NCBI GenBank assembly: GCA_911728435.2
Contig: OU452199.1
Location: 20,656,860-20,720,859, forward strand
Direction: 5' to 3'
Length of the DNA: 64,000 nucleotides
Origin: Apoderus coryli
Taxonomy: Eukaryota > Arthropoda > Insecta > Coleoptera > Attelabidae
Each line of letters opens with the position of its first letter. Position 1 is the stretch's first letter. This document shows, one piece after another, positions 33,247-44,046 of this stretch. A program made the position numbers and the translations under genes. The notes under the pieces are model-generated. The model worked only from the letters and a program-made list of their open reading frames with translations, searched no databases and had not been told where the DNA came from.

Positions 33247-33486
33247 TTATTGTTTATTATATGTAAATTACCGATTGTTTATCTGTTTAAATAATGTAAT
33301 ATTTATACCGTACTTGCAGTTTTATGTATTTTGTTTGTGTTATTTTAATGATTTGTTCATATAAGTATAATATGTAAGTAATATTTTTCCCTCGTTGAGG
33401 TTGTAATTATTATAAATTTGGTGGTGCTTTATGAAATATTTCCCTCACGTAGGCAAGTGAGAAATTCTAGGAATTTCTCAAACAAC
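33247..33486 (+). other. pol to 3' LTR spacer
   Basis: About 240 bases, AT-rich, with no ORF, so there is no room for env. Confidence 0.7.
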
Positions 33487-33495
33487 AAAGGGGGG
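33487..33495 (+). other. Polypurine tract
   Basis: AAAGGGGGG lies just before the 3' LTR. It is the expected primer for plus-strand synthesis. Confidence 0.75.
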
Positions 33496-33497
33496 TG

Positions 33498-35303
33498 TGT
33501 GACAGTTCAATTTTACTTTACGGAGGCAGGCTTCTAGAATTATTTTAATAACGATTTTAACTGTACTATTTTTCTATTGATTAGGTGCTATTTATACTGT
33601 ACTAATATTACCTATAAGTATATCAAATAGGTAATAGCAAAGTCTATGTACTACTCTACACATTTTTGTTAACTGAGTGACAGAGTACCTACTGTTAATT
33701 ATTTTTAATGTTTAGCGTGGGCGGCAACCGATGCGCGGGGGTGTAGATCGTTGGTCACTATTAAAACCCTACATGCCTGTAATTTAAATATTTTTATACT
33801 ACTTACTATTGGATTCCAAATGTAAGACGAAATAAGGGTCATATTGGCGATTGTTTAGCTGGACACATATCGGCTCTTTTTATTGCTGATTTAGGTACCT
33901 GCGAGGTTCTTTCTCGTGATTTGGAGAACATTCGGTCACTTGTAGTTTTGATATGTGGGTGGATTCCTGATTCAGATAATTTTCGTTAAGTGAACAACTT
34001 ATGTAAAATCAGTGTTGGATTTTATCGGGATATCCGTTGATAGTTGTGGTTTAGGGTAGTGGATGAAAATTTTGTAACCGGCCCACAATAACCAATTCAT
34101 TTTGGATTTGACCACTCTCAAAACACGTAAGTGATTTCGTTTTTTCCCTATTAAATCAATCTCCGAATAATTGGGAATTTTCCAGATCTGGCAATGCAAG
34201 TGTCGTAATTGTTTGTACCTGTGTCTACAGGTTGTATAATATTTTCCACGTCAATTAAGGAGAAAAAAACCCTTCACTAAGAGGTATGCTAATAGTAAGA
34301 TTTGTAATTATTTTTTTTTCTCATGAATTTTTCTTTAAATAAACAAATCTATATTCCCTTTCCATAATCATTGGTTAATTAAAAAGATGTCAATGTTTTA
34401 TAATTTATTTCATTAATTGCAATTGATTCAATATTAATTAATCCCTAATATCTGGAAGTACCTAACGGTGACGGTTCCTTTTTAGGGGTTTTTTTTTCCA
34501 TCTAAGGAAACCACCTAAAATAAGAATTTCCTGAGATCCGTATCACGAAACACCTGACCAGCACCAAATTTTATATGTAATATCCGAGTCGAACCCTGGA
34601 TTGTTGATGCTGGACTCACTGGCGTCGTCAACCCTCAACTTTTAAACCCTCACGGGGTGTCACCAGGATCGTCCCAATCACCGCTGGACTAGTCGAGGCC
34701 AGTATACCGTACATTTATCGTTTCCTTTTTTTTATACGTGTGATAATATACCTATAATATCAACGGTTGTGGTTTGTTTCAACTTATCTATATTGACTGC
34801 GTGTGCGGGGGTTGCCCACAAGGATTCCTAATTTAATAGCCTTAGAACTGCCTACATTTATTTGTAACCACTTTTGTAGACTATAATTATTGTGATAATT
34901 TTGAGGTTTTTTTGTTGTTAAGTTTATAATATATTGCATGGTTTGTGATTGCCTACTTATTTATTAAATAATATTTCTACAACTCAACCATTCGTTTCAG
35001 TTCGTTTTAATATTCTTGTCGAAATGGCTTTGATGGGTTTCGCAGTTTAAGTGATCATAGCTGGCGAATATACAGGGTCAACCACAAAACTGCGTGGCGC
35101 TATCCATCCTATTAGATTTTGAAGTAACCCTGTATACTCTGAGCTGCCGGGAGTGAGTACTTTTAATGTCACCATTATTTAATTATCCCCTGTAGTATAA
35201 GAGTCTCATATTATAGTTCTCACTCGGCGAAGGGTTGATCTTCAGGTAGGTTAAGTTAGGTATATTATAAACCACTCCCTTAGTTTTCAATAAGTAGGTG
35301 GCA
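33498..35303 (+). repeat. 3' LTR
   Basis: The same length (1806) and, by eye, the same sequence as the 5' LTR. It is followed directly by ATTT and the resumed LINE-A2 ORF2. Confidence 0.95.
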
Positions 35304-36849
35304 ATTTTGCTCGACGTCAAGAATGCGTTTAATACCGCAAGCTGGAAGCAAATCTTGGCAGCGCTCACAAAGAAGAACGTGGAACCATGGCTGATCAGAA
35401 TCATCAGGAGCTACTTAGACGAGCGGTGTATCATTTTACACAATGGCGAGGGACGCAGTGAACTGTCTGTTACTTGCGGAGTGCCCCAGGGCTCAGTGTT
35501 GGGGCCGGTACTCTGGAATGTGCTCTACGACGACCTGCTCGGGAGTGTTAGTGGTGAGGGTCTGTGCCTCACTGCCTACGCCGACGATCTAGCGATTACC
35601 GTGACGGCGAGGGATGAGGAAACCCTGAGGTTAAGAGGAAATATAGCGATACTAGAGGTGTGCAGCTGGATGGAAGACCACGAGCTCGAGGTAGTTCCTC
35701 AGAAGACTGAAGTGGTAATGCTGACAAGACGCCGCGTGCGAGACGTTTGTTTCACGGTAGAGGGTTGTCGGTGTGCGCCAACTGCGTATACAAAATATCT
35801 TGGCGTATGGCTGGACAGCAGGCTGAGTTTTGGTCGGCATATCCTGGAGACAGCCAAAAAGGCTTCCAAAGCGACCGCAAAGTTGGCAAGGCTGATGCCA
35901 AATGTTGATGGCCCAAAAGCCAGTAAGCGGCGATTGCTTGCTACTGTCAGCCACTCCGTAATGCTGTACGCTGCACCAGTGTGGAGTGCATCGCTGGAGA
36001 TCCAGAAATACGCCCGTATCCTGCAGGCGGAACAGAGAAAGGCTCTAATAAGAGTATGCAGTGCGTATCGCACAGTTTCCAGTGCTGCGTTGTGTGTGGT
36101 GTCGGGCGTCCCGCCCATAAAATTGTTGGCAGACGAGAGAGCGCAAGTTCACGGGGGCGTTATCAAAAAAGTGGCTAGGCAGCGCCTGTATGGGACCTGG
36201 CAGAGCGAGTGGGAGCGCAGTTCAGATGGGCGCTGGACTTATGAGCTCATTCCTGATGTTAAATTGTGGGCTGAAAGAAAACATGGGGAAGTGGGTTACC
36301 ACTTGACGCAGGCACTGACGGGGCACGGTAAGTTTGGGCAGTATTTAAAACGTATTCACAAGGTGGAGGATGATGCATGTGTTTATTGCGGAATATATGA
36401 TAGTGTTTCCCACACACTGTTCGAATGCCCAAGGTGGACCGTTGAAAGAAATCGATGCTGTGCGTTGACGGGCTGTCTCTTGGACGCTCGAAACATGGTA
36501 ACAACAATGATGGAAGGCAGAGAAAAGTGGGATGCAGTGGCCGTTTTTATTCGTGAGGTTATAAAGACCAAGGAAGATGAGCAAAGGGAAACTTGATGCG
36601 TGTCTGACGTGATTAAATGTTTAATGTCTGTTCGTTTTGCTCTTGTAATGTTATATTTTTATACACAAGTATTATTTATGTATTTTTATCCATAATGATG
36701 TGTGATGTAAATATGATATGATTGTAAAATTGATGTTTATAAAGACGAGCTGCCTGTCTGAAGTAATGCGAAAGCGGTGCCAGACAGTCCAGCGCTTCAG
36801 GAGGTCCTCTTGTTTCTGTTAGCCCCTATTGGCGCAGACTACGTCCTCA

Positions 36850-36881
<32 letters not shown>

Positions 36882-36884
<3 letters not shown>

Positions 36885-37606
36885 CCTACCTACCTAACAT
36901 CCTACCTACTTAACCTCCTACCTACCTAACCTGCAACCTAAACCTCAAGCGCACGTATCAAGCCTGCACTTGGCAAGGGCTTCGCCCTTGCTCACCTAGC
37001 GAACTACCTACCTACTAACCTCCTACCTACCTAACCTCCTACCTACCTAACCTCCTACCTACCCAACCTCCTACCTACCTAACCTCCTACCTACCTAACC
37101 TCCTACCTACCTAACCTCCTACCTACTTAACCTCCTACCTACCTAACCTGCAACCTAAACCTCAAGCGCACGTATCAAGCCTGCACTTGGCAAGGGCTTC
37201 GCTCTTGCTAACCTACCGAACTACCTACCTACTAACCTCCTACCTACCTACTAACCTCCTACCTACCTAACCTCCTACCTACCTAACCTCCTACCTATCT
37301 AACCTCCTACCTACCTAACCTCCTACCTACCTAGCCTCCTACCTACCTAACCTCCTACCTACCTAACCTCCTACCTACCTAACCTCCTACCTACCTAACC
37401 TCCTACCTACCTAACCTCCTACCTACTTAACCTCCTACCTACCTAACCTCCTACCTATCTAACCTCCTACCTACCTAACCTTCTACCTACCTAGCCTCCT
37501 ACCTACCTAACCTCCTACCTACCTAACCTCCTACCTACCTAACCTCCTACCTAGCTAACCTCCTACCTACCTAACCTCCTACCTACCTAACCTCCTACCT
37601 ACATCT
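36882..37606. repeat. Telomere-like satellite array S5
   Basis: 16-bp units with hairpin spacers at 36973-36991 (perfect) and 37190-37208 (one stem mismatch, GCTCTTGC). Confidence 0.95.
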
Positions 37607-37698
37607 CTTTTGTTGAGGGCGTAGTCTGCGCATGCGCTAACAGAACAAGAGGCCCTCATGAACCGCCCTTTGTGAATTTGGCACCGCCATCTTGGCAT
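37607..37698 (-). mobile_element. LINE-D micro-copy D2 (92 bp, 3' tail only)
   Basis: The sequence from CTCTTTTGTTGAGGGCGTAG to CACCGCCATCTTGGCATAAC is essentially identical to the first part of LINE-D1 (41403-41500). It has satellite on both sides. It is an extreme 5'-truncated copy with no coding sequence. Confidence 0.9.
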
Positions 37699-37814
37699 AA
37701 CCTCCTACCTACCTAACCTCCTACCTACCTAACCTCCTACCTACCTAACCTCCTACCTACCTAACCTCCTACCTACTTAACCTCCTACCTACCTAACCTC
37801 CTACCTATCTAACA
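37699..37814. repeat. Telomere-like satellite array S5b
   Basis: About seven 16-bp units between the micro-copy and the abrupt 3' break of LINE-C2. Confidence 0.93.
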
Positions 37815-38801
37815 GCAGTCGCGTTTCCTATTTCTTATGCAAGCCTTTAGTTCCCTTTTCTCTGCCTTATAGATGTTATACATTCTGTCAATTGCGTCCT
37901 GTGGTGTGTTTTTTGCCCTGGCTCTTGTGTATTCTCGTCTTAGTTGTTTGCAGGAATTTCTTACATTTTTAACCTCCTCGCACCACCAATATGGCGCCGC
38001 ACTCTTACCCCCTGATGTGACTTGGCTTAATTTGGTTGCCTCCTTCAATATCTCCATATTTTCCAATGGGTTATCGCTCCTACCCCTCTGGCGCGATATA
38101 ACTTGTAGGTACGCCGTTGCGCAGTCCTTACTAATAGTGAATTGTCCGGATCTTTGCTTTCCCTGCTGTAGGTTGGATTTCCCAATTTTTATTTCAAAGC
38201 AGATGTAGTGATGATCGCTCAGTGTCTCGCAGTCCATCGTAGTCCATGAAGAGAGGTGTTTTGCTAGCCCTTGAGATGTGACCGTTAGATCAATAAACGA
38301 TGTCGAGCCCCTTCTGCTAAAGGTCGGCATGCCCGCTTTATTATGGGCTACTGCATTTGCCGCGCTTAGTGCCTCGGCCAGATATGTTCCTCTAATATCA
38401 GTGGTCGGGGATCCCCACTCGCCAGACTTTGCATTGAAATCTCCAGCCATCAGCACTTCCTTTTTTCTTAGCCTTATTTCGTTCATTAAGCTATCTACAT
38501 ATGTACAGAAACTGATAAAACTTATATTAGGAGAAACGTAACACGCAAACACATTAAAATTTTCAAACTCTACACATATAAAGCCGTCCTTTTTATGTAC
38601 ACCTAAAATAACAATGTTTCTATTTACCGCGAGGGCCGCCACGTCTACGTTATTGTCCACGATCCGTCTGTTGTCCGACACTATTTTTTTATTTGGCTCA
38701 CTCACGATCAGGAGGTCAATGTTTTGTTTCCTGGCTGTGGCAATTGCTAAATCGTGTGCTGCCCTTGAGCGGTTTAAGTTGCATTGTAGGAACTTATACA
38801 T
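37815..38801 (-). pseudogene. LINE-C2 ORF2, endonuclease part only
   Basis: About 329 codons. MYKFLQCNLNRSRAAHDLAI opens the APE-type endonuclease, with SEPNKK, AGDFNAKSGEWGS, SFIDLTV and LSDHHYI. It continues past PYWWCEEVKN to RNRKRDC at the satellite junction. The ORF2 ATG (38799-38801) lies inside the ORF1 end: the strand reads ATGTATAA, so the ORFs overlap by eight bases. This suggests translational coupling. Confidence 0.88.
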
Positions 38802-41086
38802 TGGAGGTTTGGGTTTTCGTGGCCTCCGTCCACGCTCTTCTATATAGAGGGCATTTTAAATGCCCTGACTGATGTCCTTCTACCTCGCAATTTGTGCAGA
38901 AGGGGGTTTTATCGCATTGCTCAGCTTTGTGTCCCTCTTGTGCGCATTTTGAGCATGCGTTTCGGCGGTCCGGACCTTTACAATCAGCCATGAAATGGTC
39001 TAGCTTCCAACATTTGAAGCATCTTTTGATGTTCGTCCTTTTTTGTATTCTACATTGTACCCATCCAATTCTAATGTGCTTCAGTTTCTCCAGGACTTTG
39101 GCAGCTTCTGAGTCTACCATTACCGTTGCGTTTTGCGTATCTGCGAAGGCCGGTCTCAGCGATTTTATTTTGATCTCTTCCTTGGCTACTAGCGCGGTTT
39201 CAGCTACTCTCTCCTCTATTTCTTTTTGAGTCGTTACTGCATCTATTCCTCTTACGTGAAAGATTACTGGTTTTGTTCTTGGGTTTACGACCTTGACCCC
39301 TTGAACCTTGGACTGAATTTCCTGCCTTAAGGTTTGCGCCTTTTCTTTATCTTTTACTGTGAAAAGAAGATCGTTATTTCTTGTCCTCCTTATGGAATTT
39401 ATCTGGACGTCCATGTTGTCGAAGTTTAGTTCCCTCTTTACTGACCTTAGCAACTCGGCGTATTATCTGTTTTCATCTGTTCTTACTATTACTGCCTCGG
39501 TGTTTGCGTTAGCTTTGATAGTTCTATCGGTTTTGTTTTTATTAGCTACTATTACGATACCCGACCCCGAGAAGACATACTCGAAGGTTCTGATGAGGGT
39601 TTCATTTGCTTCTTTATTTAAGTATATTATGATTGCAGCTTTTTTCCTACCGTGTTTCACTAATAGGTCTTTTAGCTTGGTTGTTCCTTCGTATAATCGA
39701 TCCAGACTCGTATCCTTGCTTAGGAGCATTGGAAAATATTGGTAGCATTCCGCTTCAGTTAAGTTTCCCTCATCATCCGGTGTTTTAGTTACCTTTACTT
39801 GGAAGGCTACTTCGGTTAACCTGGTTATTTGTCGTTTTATTTTATTTGTTACATAGTATTTTTCTTTTAATTTCGGAAAATTTGAAAAACTAGTCTCGTA
39901 GTTTTCATCAATTGGGATAATTACATCCAGGTCCTCTAGGTTTTCGAGCTCTGCCTGATTCTTTGTGAAGCTTAGTGCCTTCTCTGTAGTTCGTGAAGCA
40001 TTTGTCTTTCCCAAGGATTCCTTTGATCTTTTCTATTGACTCGTATTTTGCTTGGTTTATTTTCCTGTTTCCTGCTTGTATGTTAGGTGTTTGCGTACTT
40101 GCGTCGCAAGTTTGTTTATGTGTCTGTATGCAGTCTTCGGTTTGAGTGTCTCTTTCCTTTGCCTCTTTTCTGTTTCCACCCTTTTCCTTCCCCGTTTTTT
40201 CCAGTATTATTATCTTACCATTTGCTACGTCCAGTTCTCTCTTCAGTGTTTCTATTTCTTCTTGAATCTTTAGTGTTTTAGTATGGTCGGTGGTTTGTTC
40301 CCTTGTTAGGGTTCTGCTTTGTGCTCTTAGTTCATCTGCCATATTTTTAACCTCCTTATGGACATTTTTATTTTCTTTGCAAAATTTCCAAAGTTTATCT
40401 GAAGTGGCAGTTAATTTTTCCATTTCGGCTGAGTTTCCCAGTCCGACGTAATCCCTGTCCCTGATCGCTAGTGCTTGTGTTATCTCATCCGTTGCCATCT
40501 GCGAAATTATACCGTAGAGCGTTTCTAACCCGTCCATTAGTCGGCTCCTGGGTTCCTGGTTATCCTGTGCATCTCTGATACAATCTCTGGCTTCCTGTTT
40601 TGCTTCCTTTATCAGGGAGACTAATTTCCTCCTCATTCCACGTTTCTTAACGTTTTCGTCGAAAATATCTCTATTTAGGTCACCCTTCTCCGGCGTTGTG
40701 TTTATTTTCCTTTTTTTGGAGCACTGCGTTTCTTCATCCCATTGTAGATCGACTATGGATGTATTCAGACTTCCCTCTGTAGTACTTGCTGGTGCGCTGC
40801 CTCGCCGGCCTCTTGCCCCTTTCTCGAAAAAACTCTGTAATATTGGGTTGAATTGCTGGCTACTGCGTAGTTCCGTTCCCTCCGCCGAAAGCTCAATTAG
40901 GTTCGTAATACTTTTTCCGTTTCCAGTAGCATCTTCCAGTACCCTGGCCTGGTCTCTCACCTCTGGTACCTGACAGTAGCTGGTTGACGATCGGGGGGTG
41001 CCTGCCATCACACAGCCCTCACCGACCGGTACTGGGGATCCGACCCCTGCACCGTAAGTTTTATCCCGTTTCGTTGTACTTTCCAT
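38794..41086 (-). pseudogene. LINE-C2 ORF1, gag-like, one frameshift and one stop
   Basis: The N-terminal part (from ATG 41086, context TTATGGAAAG) has a Lys/Glu-rich coiled-coil-like stretch (EEIETLKRELDVANGKI). The frame shifts near 40015-40020 into a second segment that runs to an in-frame TAA at 39463-39465, after which the same frame continues. The C-terminal part carries three zinc knuckles: CFKCWKLDHFMADC, CSKCAQEGHKAEQC and CTNCEVEGHQSGHLKC. It is homologous in layout to LINE-A ORF1. Confidence 0.87.
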
Positions 41087-41356
41087 AATTTTGAAGTAGG
41101 GGGCTGCCCTTGGTCCGTGTCCATCGCCATGTCGTCATAGTTCGTCCGTTTGATACACGAAAAGAAAATGACCCCTAACCCTCGTTACCTAATAGCGTCG
41201 GGGTCGGAAGACAGCAAGAGTTGATCAAGGGAGACCAGACAGGAAAGTGGAGAAAGCGAAGAGGATACCACCCCAAGTAAGCGAAGAGACGGAGTAGGGA
41301 GGTAACCAGTTAGGGGTCCTCGGGGTCACCACTCCCGCGCCCACAAGCTGCGAGCC
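41087..41356 (-). promoter_or_regulatory. LINE-C 5' UTR
   Basis: It shares with the LINE-A2 5' UTR the 5' terminus GGGGCTC and the blocks CTTGGGGTGGTATCCTCTTC and CCCGACGCTATTAGGT, in the same order. It probably holds the internal promoter. Confidence 0.55.
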
Positions 41357-41402
41357 CCCTCCTACCTACCTAACCTCCTACCTACCTAACCTCCTACCTA
41401 CC
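41357..41402. repeat. Short satellite S6 between two LINEs
   Basis: About three 16-bp units separate the 5' end of C2 from the 3' end of D1. Confidence 0.9.
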
Positions 41403-44046
41403 TCTCTTTTGTTGAGGGCGTAGTCTGCGCATGCGCTAACAGAACAAGAGGCCCTCATGAACCGCCCTTTGTGAATTTGGCACCGCCATCTTGGCATAAC
41501 TTCGAATTCACAGGCTGTCTTTTTATTCTCTAGTGGAAGCTGTTATCGTGTAGCTATTTATTTTTCCGGTGTGCGGGTGATCTTGTTCCCTACGTCCCTT
41601 TTCTGTTCTTTTTAAATGTTTAAGAGTTCGGGTTTCTATGTCTTCCTAGGTCTCTTTCGTCTTGTTCTTTAATTGTCATTATTTCTTTGATGAACTTATG
41701 TATAGTCTCCCAGTTTATTTTGCTTTCCAACATTTTGTTAATTATGTTTTCGTTCGTTATATGTTCATTTACCGTTGCTTCCATTGCATGTCGCTCTCTT
41801 GTCCATCTTGGGCATTCGATAGCCATGTGGCTTGGTGTGTCGACTTCGCCGCAGTATATGCACTCATCCTCCTCCCATTTGCCGATCTTTCTTAGGTATT
41901 CCGCGAAGAAACCGTGTCCTGACAAAAACTGTGTTATGTAGTATTCGAGGGCTCTATGTTGGCAATTTGTCCAGGCTATAATGTCTGGGATGATCTTCTT
42001 TGTCCATTGAGCTTTTTCGGTGAGATTTTCCCATCTCGTTTGCCACCTTTCCAGTGTGTGTATTCTTTCAGCTTTGTGGTTTTTTGTTTCTCCTTGTCTA
42101 TAAAGCCTGGCTGACTCTTCGATTATGAAATCCGCTGGAGGAATGCCCGTTATCACCTGTAATGCTGCTGCCGATATGGTTCGGTATCCACTGGCCACCC
42201 TTAATAGAGATTTTCTTTGACAACTTTCTATGTCTTTTCGGTACTTGTTGATTTTTAGTACGCTCTCCCAGATCGGAGCGCCGTATGTCAGTATTGACAT
42301 TGTCACACCGTATAGTATTTTTCTTTTGGCCCATCTGGGTCCGCCCAAATTTGGCAAGAGTCTACCGAGTGCTGTTGTTCGTTTTTCCACGTTCCTTATT
42401 GTTTCCGTTATATGTGGGCCATACGAAAGGTTTGTGTCTAGCGTAATTCCCAAGTACTTGAGGGTGTTTTTTGGCTTTATTACTGTCTCCTCGAAATTGA
42501 AAGTCACGCTTTGTCTATTCCTTGGGCCTGCTAGGATGATGGCCTCAGTCTTTTCTTTTGCCAGTTCTAGCCCGTTTGCTGTCATCCAGTCTTTTACTTC
42601 ATCCATAGAAACTTCCGTGTTGTAGACCAGGTCGTTTTGGCTATTTGCCGTGACAATGATCCCTAGGTCGTCCGCAAAGCCGACTAACTCCACCCCCTCT
42701 GGCAGTGGAAGTCTGAGGACAGGGTCGTAGAAAATATTCCACAGTAATGGACCCAACACTGAACCTTGAGGTATTCCGCAGGTGATGCCGATGTCTTCCT
42801 CTTTTTTCATTTTTATTTTTCTCTGGGTAAAATAACTCTTAACTATATTTATCAGATATGTCGATATATTTTTATGTTCGAGCCTTTTCACTATTTTTTC
42901 CCAGGGTGCCGAGTTAAAGGCGTTTTTTACGTCCAGCGCTATGAATGCGCACCACTTCTTTCTTTTTCTTGGGTCCATTTTTGTGTTCCATGCCGTTCTC
43001 TTAACCTTGGCTACCGCGTCCAGTGTGGATCTACCTTTTCGGAAGCCGAACTGGTTTTGTGATAGGTCTTCTCCCTCTTCCAGGTCAGTTTGGATCCGAT
43101 TTTTAATAAGTTTTTCGAAGAGTTTAGCTATTGCATCTATAAGACATATTGGTCTATAGGAAGATGGGTTTTCGGCTGGTTTCCCTGGTTTCTTGATCAG
43201 TATTAGGTTTGCCTTTTTCCATGGCTCGGGGAATCTCTGTTGTGCGAGCAGTTCGTTCATTATCTGGAGGAAGATCTGCGGTTTGTTGTCCACTGCGCTT
43301 TTCACTATTTCCGCGGGTACCTGGTCGGGGCCCGGTGCCTTGCCCTCTTTTAGGCTCGAAGCAGCTTCCCTAATTTCAGTCTCAGTAAATGGCATTGCTT
43401 CGGACGGAGGACTGGTGTTCCACTTGTCGTTCCTTTTAGGAAATAATAAGTCTACGGCTTTTTTCTGTAATTGTGGATCCATCTGGTATTGAGGCAGTTC
43501 AGATATAAAATTGTTCATTACAATTTTATATCCTTCTCCCCAGATGTCTTCTTCTAGTCTTTTGCAAAGGTTTAGCCAATTTTGTTTCTTTCTGTCGTTT
43601 ATTGCCTTTTTTAGTTTTTTCTTTCCGTCCTTATAGTTTATTAAGACTATTTGGATGTTTTCTTCGTCATTATTCCGTGTTTTGTACCTTGTGTATATGC
43701 GTCTAAGCCTGTTACATAGTTGCCGTTGTTCGTCTATTTCTGTACACCACCAATATGGAGTCTTTTTCCTCTTTGTTGTACGGATGGTGCCAATATCCAA
43801 AGCTCCTTTGAGGATATCTGAGCCGAACTCGTAATGGGTTTTATTTGTCGGTTTTTCTCCTATGAGGCTGATGTAGTCCACTACGCATTTTCTGTCGATT
43901 TTTCGTCGTGTATGTGCAATATTTTTATTATCTTTCTTGTTTTGTTTTATATCGAAGCGTATGTATTTGTGGTCACTAAATGTCTCACAGTCCATTACTT
44001 GCCATGTGGTTACATATTTGGCCAAACTCTCCGTCGTCATTGTGAC
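41403..44046 (-). mobile_element. LINE-D copy D1 (R1-clade, 5'-truncated)
   Basis: The 3' end (41403) has no poly(A), only CAACAAAAGAGA before satellite. The conserved tail GAGGGCGTAGTCTGCGCATG...CAAGAGGCCCTC is present. The 5' end is cut inside the endonuclease and joins satellite at about 44046. Confidence 0.9.
41620..44040 (-). CDS. LINE-D1 ORF2, RT-containing, 5'-truncated but otherwise open
   Basis: An 806-codon uninterrupted frame. It starts in the last part of the endonuclease (MDCETFSDHKYIRFDI). The linker PYWWCTEIDEQ is followed by the RT with GKAPGPDQVPAE, GFRKGRST, GIPQGSVLGPLLWN and the catalytic GFADDLGIIV (residue about 455; FADD instead of the usual YADD). A C-terminal zinc finger CIYCGEVDTPSHMAIEC follows. 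Without the N-terminal endonuclease it cannot be autonomous. The ATG at 44040 is simply the first one and is not the original start. Confidence 0.9.
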   Translation of the reverse strand: MTTESLAKYVTTWQVMDCETFSDHKYIRFDIKQNKKDNKNIAHTRRKIDRKCVVDYISLIGEKPTNKTHYEFGSDILKGALDIGTIRTTKRKKTPYWWCTEIDEQRQLCNRLRRIYTRYKTRNNDEENIQIVLINYKDGKKKLKKAINDRKKQNWLNLCKRLEEDIWGEGYKIVMNNFISELPQYQMDPQLQKKAVDLLFPKRNDKWNTSPPSEAMPFTETEIREAASSLKEGKAPGPDQVPAEIVKSAVDNKPQIFLQIMNELLAQQRFPEPWKKANLILIKKPGKPAENPSSYRPICLIDAIAKLFEKLIKNRIQTDLEEGEDLSQNQFGFRKGRSTLDAVAKVKRTAWNTKMDPRKRKKWCAFIALDVKNAFNSAPWEKIVKRLEHKNISTYLINIVKSYFTQRKIKMKKEEDIGITCGIPQGSVLGPLLWNIFYDPVLRLPLPEGVELVGFADDLGIIVTANSQNDLVYNTEVSMDEVKDWMTANGLELAKEKTEAIILAGPRNRQSVTFNFEETVIKPKNTLKYLGITLDTNLSYGPHITETIRNVEKRTTALGRLLPNLGGPRWAKRKILYGVTMSILTYGAPIWESVLKINKYRKDIESCQRKSLLRVASGYRTISAAALQVITGIPPADFIIEESARLYRQGETKNHKAERIHTLERWQTRWENLTEKAQWTKKIIPDIIAWTNCQHRALEYYITQFLSGHGFFAEYLRKIGKWEEDECIYCGEVDTPSHMAIECPRWTRERHAMEATVNEHITNENIINKMLESKINWETIHKFIKEIMTIKEQDERDLGRHRNPNS

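Larger units (their letters stand above)
25177..35303 (+). mobile_element. Ty3/gypsy LTR retrotransposon, complete, inside LINE-A2
   Basis: A 10.1-kb element with two 1806-base LTRs that look identical by eye, a gag ORF and a pol ORF ordered protease-RT-RNase H-integrase. It has a 4-base target duplication ATTT (25173-25176 and 35304-35307; the start is ambiguous, so up to ATTTTG is possible). There is no env-like ORF after pol. Near-identical LTRs and intact ORFs indicate a recent insertion, younger than A2. Confidence 0.95.
23545..36596 (+). pseudogene. LINE-A2 ORF2 (endonuclease-RT), frameshift plus gypsy insertion
   Basis: The endonuclease reads from MSLVIIQINLNRCRQAHD at 23545 with SEPNKK, GDFNAKSPEWGS, SYIDLT and LSDHKYI. 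A single missing G near 24471 (GAACGTTATC against GAACGGTTATC in A1) shifts the frame and gives a stop at 24507. The RT continues in another frame from 24504 to the gypsy junction at 25176. After the gypsy element it resumes at 35308 with LLDVKNAFNTAS, GVPQGSVLGPVLWN, AYADDLAITV and an intact C-terminal CVYCGIYDSVSHTLFEC to 36596. Confidence 0.9.
20766..36881 (+). mobile_element. LINE-A copy A2 (full-length, split by a gypsy insertion)
   Basis: This is the only LINE-A copy here with its 5' end. It starts GGGGCTCACATCTGG, like the 5' end of C2, and ends in about 29 A at 36853-36881. Without the gypsy element it is close to 6.0 kb: 5' UTR, ORF1, ORF2 and a 3' UTR with the conserved tail (36799-36848). 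ORF1 is intact. ORF2 has a one-base deletion and the 10.1-kb insertion. Confidence 0.92.
37815..41356 (-). mobile_element. LINE-C copy C2 (5' half, 3'-truncated)
   Basis: On the minus strand it begins GGGGCTCGCAGC at 41356 directly after satellite (a true 5' end like that of A2). It continues through the 5' UTR, ORF1 and the ORF2 endonuclease, then stops at 37815 in satellite with no RT, 3' UTR or poly(A). LINE copies normally keep the 3' end, so this one was cut by deletion or recombination. Confidence 0.88.

Noticed and set aside
33247..33497. env gene in the gypsy element
   Set aside because: Only about 250 bases without an ORF lie between pol and the 3' LTR.
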